The notes beneath the pieces were generated by a model that had not been told where the DNA came from, made no database searches, and worked only from the letters and a program-made list of their open reading frames with translations. A stretch of 64,000 nucleotides of DNA, from contig CANNZV010000516.1 in NCBI GenBank assembly GCA_947561585.1, forward strand, positions 186,001 to 250,000, in the 5' to 3' direction. Of this stretch, positions 61,901-64,000 are shown piece after piece. Position 1 is the stretch's first letter. The number at the start of each line of letters is the position of its first letter. Made by a program: the position numbers and the translations under genes. The DNA comes from Caprella mutica (taxonomy: Eukaryota; Arthropoda; Malacostraca; Amphipoda; Caprellidae).

Positions 61901-63722
61901 CAGCAGCGACTTGCCAGGTTATTTGGCAGATTGTGAAGCTGACGGAGTCTCTGTCATGAACTGGTACCACAGGTTAGTCTCTAACTTAAACTTATCAAAA
62001 GTATCCTTTTTATAGCATATAGATTCGAATCTACTTTCAAAACACAGATTCAACCATGATTAAACTCTATAGTGTTTGGAACAAGAATTTAATAAAATTA
62101 AGTTTATAAATTATTTGGACTCGATCCTTTCGAATTAAAGACGAAATGAATTGGTGAATAAACAGATTTTATAATGTCATAATATATTTCTATTCTACAT
62201 ATAGAAAATTTCGAACAGTTAAATCGGTTCATTAATAAAGGTTTTTCATGACTATGAATTCCTATTAAATTCAATTCCAGGTAAAAAATTTGAAAAATCG
62301 ATGTAATTTAATCTATTCAGGACATAAAAAAATTACAATTATAGTTGAGTTCCCTTTGCAATTAAAATAATTAAATCTTGAAGTAAGTGATTAGTTGGGC
62401 CCTTACAAGACTAAAACGGGAGAAGCAGCAACTTTTCTTATTATTTATACTTTTTAAAACCTGTCATTTAAATATGAAGACATCTCCCTACAGCTTCCTA
62501 GTATTGCATTAACTTTAAAAAGTTATTTGTGGGATTGCAAAAAACCTTTCCATTACTTTTTCAGTCATTTATTGTTAAAAATATCTCTCTTATAAATATT
62601 TCTTAAGACAATTCAAAGAAGCAGCGGTGAAGAGATACTTCAACAATCAAAACATGGCTACCTACATTCACTCGATGATAGCCGACTATTTCCTTGGAAT
62701 TTGGGGAGGAGGTGTTCCAAAACCTTTCAAATACACTGAGATCCAAAAGCACAGGTGAGTTAGTATTTATTGCAAGCCTTCTCTAACCTTAGCAATCAGA
62801 GGCAGGTAGTTCTTTACTACTATAGGTATATATAATAGATGGAACGCAGTGAAAAAAGCTATCAGCTTTTAAAAAAATCTATCAATTGTACCTACTTTTC
62901 TTCAGTTGCCAGAGGTGTCGTTAAGAGACGCGTAACGCTTGAGCATTTTCTTTTCCTTGTTCAAACCACAGATTGAGTGTGATGATATTACATGATAAAT
63001 TGAAATAACCTTCTGAAAATTCTTTTGCAAATCAATCTGATATATAAGTGCATATATGCTTACGTTCCTACCACTTAAGCAGATCAAAAATAAAACGATG
63101 TCAAATATCAGTCCTGTTGAATCTGGTTTGAGTAAAATTATTAATATTATCTACAGATTCAATTTGAAAAGCAAAGATGGCTTGGCAGACAGAAAAGTTC
63201 CTCTCCAGCCTCTGGTTTACTTCAACAAAGAAGGCAAAATCACCAGATATAACTTACGGAAGGTAACTACTTCAAAAAGTATTAATGAATTATTTCAACT
63301 AATTGTTCTAAATAATTAGTGTGCAATAAAGTTATCACTGTTCGACAATGGCATGATCATGATGTAGGCCTACTGTGAAATCTTTCTAAATGTGGAATTA
63401 GGTATTGGTGGAAAATTGCAATGTTGCTGAAACACAATGAATTTTGGCTAAAATTTCAATTTATATGTAAGAAGATGGAAAACTCCTTAGTTCAAATTTA
63501 TTTAACTTCTACTAATCAATTTGCATTTCGATTTATACTTTTCTTTTAGTTTGGTGAGCTGCCGTACCATCTCATTCGATCTCAGCGGTTCGAAGACCTG
63601 TACACTAACGTCCTCTTCAACTACCAATGGCTGCACGCGAAGCTGTCGTCACGCCCTCTACAGGCGGTTCTGAGCGACTTCGAGGACGCTTATGGTCACA
63701 TCACCAGCAGAGATCAAAATAG
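52865..63722 (+). CDS. NWD1/NWD2-like STAND NTPase (NACHT and WD repeat protein), N-terminal part
   Basis: Exons: 52865-52967, 56139-56227, 56837-56953, 57663-57866, 58054-58198, 58351-58576, 58824-58922, 59350-59449, 59597-59648, 59742-59929, 60531-60632, 60743-60841, 61028-61378, 61503-61604, 61830-61972, 62608-62754, 63157-63262, 63550-63722. All are GT..AG and phase-compatible, giving 848 residues; the last donor (AATAG|GTGATG) leads out of the window. Residues 24-115 form a DUF4062-type domain ([46 protein letters not shown]). Residues 362-380 (FYGREEEL) are the usual lead-in to the NTPase. The P-loop GEGGCGKT is at 389-396 and Walker [10 protein letters not shown] at 477-485, followed by a winged-helix-like and helical region to 848. 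The family normally continues into WD repeats. STAND proteins are signal-responsive ATPase switches, probably cytosolic; the ligand is unknown. Confidence 0.9.
52968..53185. repeat. About 20-bp repeat seeded at a 5' splice site
   Basis: Nine further copies of AGGAAAACTTCACAGGTGAT (with variants such as TTAACAGGTGAT) follow the exon 1 donor, so the string CACAG|GTGAT appears many times downstream of the true exon end. Confidence 0.85.
54015..55111 (+). mobile_element. Tc1/maT-like DNA transposon (DD37D), internally deleted
   Basis: 1097 bp with 27-bp perfect terminal inverted repeats beginning CAGGGTGGGGCGTAAGTTTG, flanked by TA duplications at 54013-54014 and 55112-55113. The perfect termini suggest recent insertion, but the transposase is incomplete, so it could move only in trans. 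Confidence 0.93.
54169..54988 (+). pseudogene. DD37D transposase with central deletion
   Basis: First frame 54169-54555 encodes [20 protein letters not shown] onwards: a helix-turn-helix ([10 protein letters not shown]), a GRPRS hinge and a second HTH-like block. It stops soon after RRKAL. A second frame from about 54565 resumes at [15 protein letters not shown] and holds [11 protein letters not shown] (second catalytic Asp), [15 protein letters not shown] (third Asp, 37 residues later) and the C-terminus ending GGHFE. The block expected between them, with the first catalytic Asp (FxDEK), is absent. The deletion plus frame break makes it non-functional. Confidence 0.88.
55266..55336 (-). ncRNA. 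tRNA-derived SINE head
   Basis: Read on the minus strand: GGATGGTCGAGTGGTTAGCG ... GGTGCTGGTTCGAGACCCGG. It has an A box (TGGTCGAGTGG) and B box (GGTTCGAGACC) with tRNA-like spacing, the internal RNA polymerase III promoter, but no clean cloverleaf anticodon arm. The tRNA-unrelated body probably extends down to about 55130. A SINE fragment, not a working tRNA. Confidence 0.65.
55480..55890. repeat. About 51-bp minisatellite
   Basis: Eight diverged copies of ATTCCTGGAATATTCCCTCG + ATATCGATAGGGGATCAACT + AATTTTCACTA. Units contain the palindromes GGAATATTCC and CGATATCG. Confidence 0.82.
56139..56227 (+). CDS. NWD-like exon 2
   Basis: Completes [20 protein letters not shown] then [11 protein letters not shown] of the DUF4062-type domain. 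Acceptor TCCACCCCCAG, donor TTTCAG|GTACCT. Confidence 0.93.
56228..56836. other. NWD-like intron 2
   Basis: AT-rich. The string pair ATTAAACATGAAGAATG.. and ..ACGGGTAATAAATTAC with CGGGTATTAAA/CCCGTTATTTTAACGGGCAAA near 56585 and 56775 looks like a degenerate inverted element, unclassified. Confidence 0.35.
56837..56953 (+). CDS. NWD-like exon 3
   Basis: Encodes [20 protein letters not shown] then [19 protein letters not shown]. The D-x-RWGV motif is typical of DUF4062 in NWD/TEP1-like proteins. Donor TTCGTG|GTAGAG. Confidence 0.94.
56963..57231. mobile_element. Foldback MITE, family A, beside a splice donor
   Basis: Begins about nine bases after the exon 3 donor. The first bases of the terminus (GGGCCGT) are missing; it starts AACACACGCAGGG and ends CTGCGTGTGTACGGCAC. 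Core AATGATACCTGCAGGTATTA. Confidence 0.88.
57232..57662. other. NWD-like intron 3, right part
   Basis: AT-rich; nothing recognised. Confidence 0.35.
57663..57866 (+). CDS. NWD-like exon 4
   Basis: Encodes [20 protein letters not shown] then [20 protein letters not shown] and [20 protein letters not shown]. The W(Y/F)xxDxNAVPxxYxLQ block is conserved in NWD proteins. Donor AACAAG|GTGAGT. Confidence 0.95.
58054..58198 (+). CDS. NWD-like exon 5
   Basis: Encodes [20 protein letters not shown] then [20 protein letters not shown] and AMHNYFMS. Helical linker. Phase 0 in, phase 1 out. Confidence 0.93.
58351..58576 (+). CDS. NWD-like exon 6
   Basis: Encodes [20 protein letters not shown] then [20 protein letters not shown] and onwards to [11 protein letters not shown]/VTExEVxxGIL is conserved in this family. 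Donor CAGAG|GTTTGA. Confidence 0.93.
58577..58823. other. NWD-like intron 6
   Basis: Short AT-rich intron; nothing else seen. Confidence 0.4.
58824..58922 (+). CDS. NWD-like exon 7
   Basis: Encodes [20 protein letters not shown] then [13 protein letters not shown]. Phase 2 on both sides. Confidence 0.93.
58923..59349. other. NWD-like intron 7
   Basis: AT-rich intron, nothing recognised. Confidence 0.4.
59350..59449 (+). CDS. NWD-like exon 8
   Basis: Encodes [20 protein letters not shown] then [13 protein letters not shown], the EILQHLxxC helix before the NTPase domain. Donor TTAAG|GTTATT. Confidence 0.92.
59597..59648 (+). CDS. NWD-like exon 9 (52-nt mini-exon)
   Basis: Exons 8 and 10 cannot be joined directly: the phases differ and a TGA appears. 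CTTATCAG|GTTTTC ... ATAACAG|GTGCGA encloses 52 nt coding [17 protein letters not shown]. This restores the phase and supplies the FxGREExL motif expected just before the P-loop. Too short for ORF-based detection. Confidence 0.88.
59742..59929 (+). CDS. NWD-like exon 10 (P-loop)
   Basis: Encodes [20 protein letters not shown] then [20 protein letters not shown] and [20 protein letters not shown]. Walker A is GEGGCGKT (389-396); RFVGTTPDS is the usual sensor-like RFxGTSxxS block. Donor CATCAG|GTTTGG is weak. Confidence 0.96.
59989..60377. mobile_element. Composite of two family A MITEs
   Basis: Left terminus GGCCGTACACACTCAGGG and right terminus GTGTGTGTACGGCCC. A second pair of inner ends meets at about 60187-60240, where AAAAAGTAGGAGGAGC faces GCTAAGCTCCTCCTACTTTT. 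It therefore looks like two copies fused through their arms. One core remains (GTATCCATGATATGCAGGTA). In NWD-like intron 10, 60 bp after the donor. Confidence 0.85.
60531..60632 (+). CDS. NWD-like exon 11
   Basis: Encodes [20 protein letters not shown] then [14 protein letters not shown]. Phase 0 on both sides. Confidence 0.94.
60743..60841 (+). CDS. NWD-like exon 12 (Walker B)
   Basis: Encodes [20 protein letters not shown] then [23 protein letters not shown] is the Walker B (Asp482 and Asp485); W(I/L)PTxLPPNVK is the conserved strand after it. Confidence 0.96.
61028..61378 (+). CDS. NWD-like exon 13
   Basis: 117 codons from [20 protein letters not shown] to [17 protein letters not shown] is the sensor-1-type strand; [20 protein letters not shown] is the conserved helix downstream. 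Longest exon of the gene in the window. Confidence 0.96.
61503..61604 (+). CDS. NWD-like exon 14
   Basis: Encodes [20 protein letters not shown] then [14 protein letters not shown], the helix-turn 'LSExExxDLLSLDD' element of winged-helix type in STAND proteins. Confidence 0.95.
61678..61791. mobile_element. Small foldback MITE, family C
   Basis: AGTGGGCGTTAACGTAGGTC, then TTTTAGAGGTCAGATTGG, then CAGCTAACGCTCATTTTCCG. Same order as at 30657-30782 but more eroded. It lies in NWD-like intron 14. Confidence 0.55.
61830..61972 (+). CDS. NWD-like exon 15
   Basis: Encodes [20 protein letters not shown] then [20 protein letters not shown] and SVMNWYHR. PPLLWxRIxxDL is conserved in NWD proteins. 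The acceptor TTTCATTGAG is unusual but in phase. Confidence 0.94.
61973..62607. other. NWD-like intron 15
   Basis: AT-rich; nothing recognised. Confidence 0.4.
62608..62754 (+). CDS. NWD-like exon 16
   Basis: Encodes [20 protein letters not shown] then [20 protein letters not shown] and KYTEIQKHR. HSxxADYFLGxWGGG is a clear NWD family block. Confidence 0.95.
62755..63156. other. NWD-like intron 16
   Basis: AT-rich; nothing recognised. Confidence 0.4.
63157..63262 (+). CDS. NWD-like exon 17
   Basis: Encodes [20 protein letters not shown] then [15 protein letters not shown]. Phase 2 in, phase 0 out. ADRKVPxQPLxF is family-typical. Confidence 0.94.
63550..63722 (+). CDS. NWD-like exon 18
   Basis: Encodes [20 protein letters not shown] then [20 protein letters not shown] and [17 protein letters not shown]. 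The 'LPxHLxxSxRxxDL..VLFNYxWLxAKL' segment leads to the WD repeats, which are not in the window. Confidence 0.95.
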
Positions 63723-64000
63723 GTGATGAACCTAAAGTCAATGAAATTGATGAAATATATCAAATAATATAAAAATTAAAAATAAACCCATTTACATATA
63801 TATTACTATATTGTTTAGTACATTACTGCAGTTAATATTTAAAGTTTCTGATCTGACTAGTCTTGAAGTTGAAAAGGAGAAACATTGGAAGAGGTAGACA
63901 ACTAGCACTTAGTTTATTTTCAACATTTAATTCCTCTTTATCTTGATTAATCTTTCATATTTGCAGTTTAATAATTCTGCCTTTGTAGAAGTTTTGATTA
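63723..64000. other. Start of NWD-like intron 18
   Basis: AT-rich; the next exon is not reached or not recognisable before the window ends. Confidence 0.5.

Overview
The window is a piece of a nuclear animal genome, almost certainly an arthropod and probably an insect. It is AT-rich. It holds two multi-exon genes on the + strand with canonical GT..AG introns, three relics of Tc1/mariner-superfamily transposons (DD37D and DD41D types), a tRNA-derived SINE, about twenty foldback MITEs, and a remarkable number of minisatellites. A hemipteran would fit, but the species cannot be fixed from the sequence alone. There are no prokaryotic-style operons and no CRISPR array.

Gene 1 (about 8013-46874) is a PDE1-type calcium/calmodulin-dependent 3',5'-cyclic nucleotide phosphodiesterase. 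Fourteen coding exons join in phase to give 738 codons plus a stop. They run from a Ser/Pro-rich N-terminus, through the calmodulin-binding/autoinhibitory region, to a complete HD-type catalytic domain (HNxxH, HD, third metal Asp, SQIGF glutamine). Most of its 39 kb is introns. The first intron alone is 18.6 kb and is largely minisatellite arrays.

Gene 2 (52865 to beyond the window end) is the N-terminal part of an NWD1/NWD2-like STAND NTPase. Eighteen coding exons give 848 residues: a DUF4062-type N-terminal domain, a linker, a NACHT-type P-loop (GEGGCGKT), a Walker B (LLIFLDSVD) and a helical region. WD repeats are expected downstream. One 52-nt exon (59597-59648) was located by phase and family sequence.

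Layout: 1-8012 is upstream sequence with a decayed DD37D transposase, MITEs and arrays. 8013-46874 is PDE1. 46875-52864 is intergenic, with a paired E2F-like motif and a CRE/NRF-1-like module present three times and split by a MITE. 52865-64000 is the NWD-like gene, whose intron 1 carries a nested stack of insertions (MITE, then a TIR element, then a Tc1/maT element and a SINE).

The most unusual feature is the foldback elements. Two families with unrelated outer termini (GGGCCGTACAC... and GGGTAAGTTCC...) share the same middle arm and the same palindromic core (GGTATCCATGATACC/inverted). Within the second family different cores occupy the same position, and in two copies the core has expanded into a tandem array. 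Several minisatellites begin exactly at or just after 5' splice sites and repeat the splice-site sequence. All copy numbers and repeat periods were counted by eye and are approximate.
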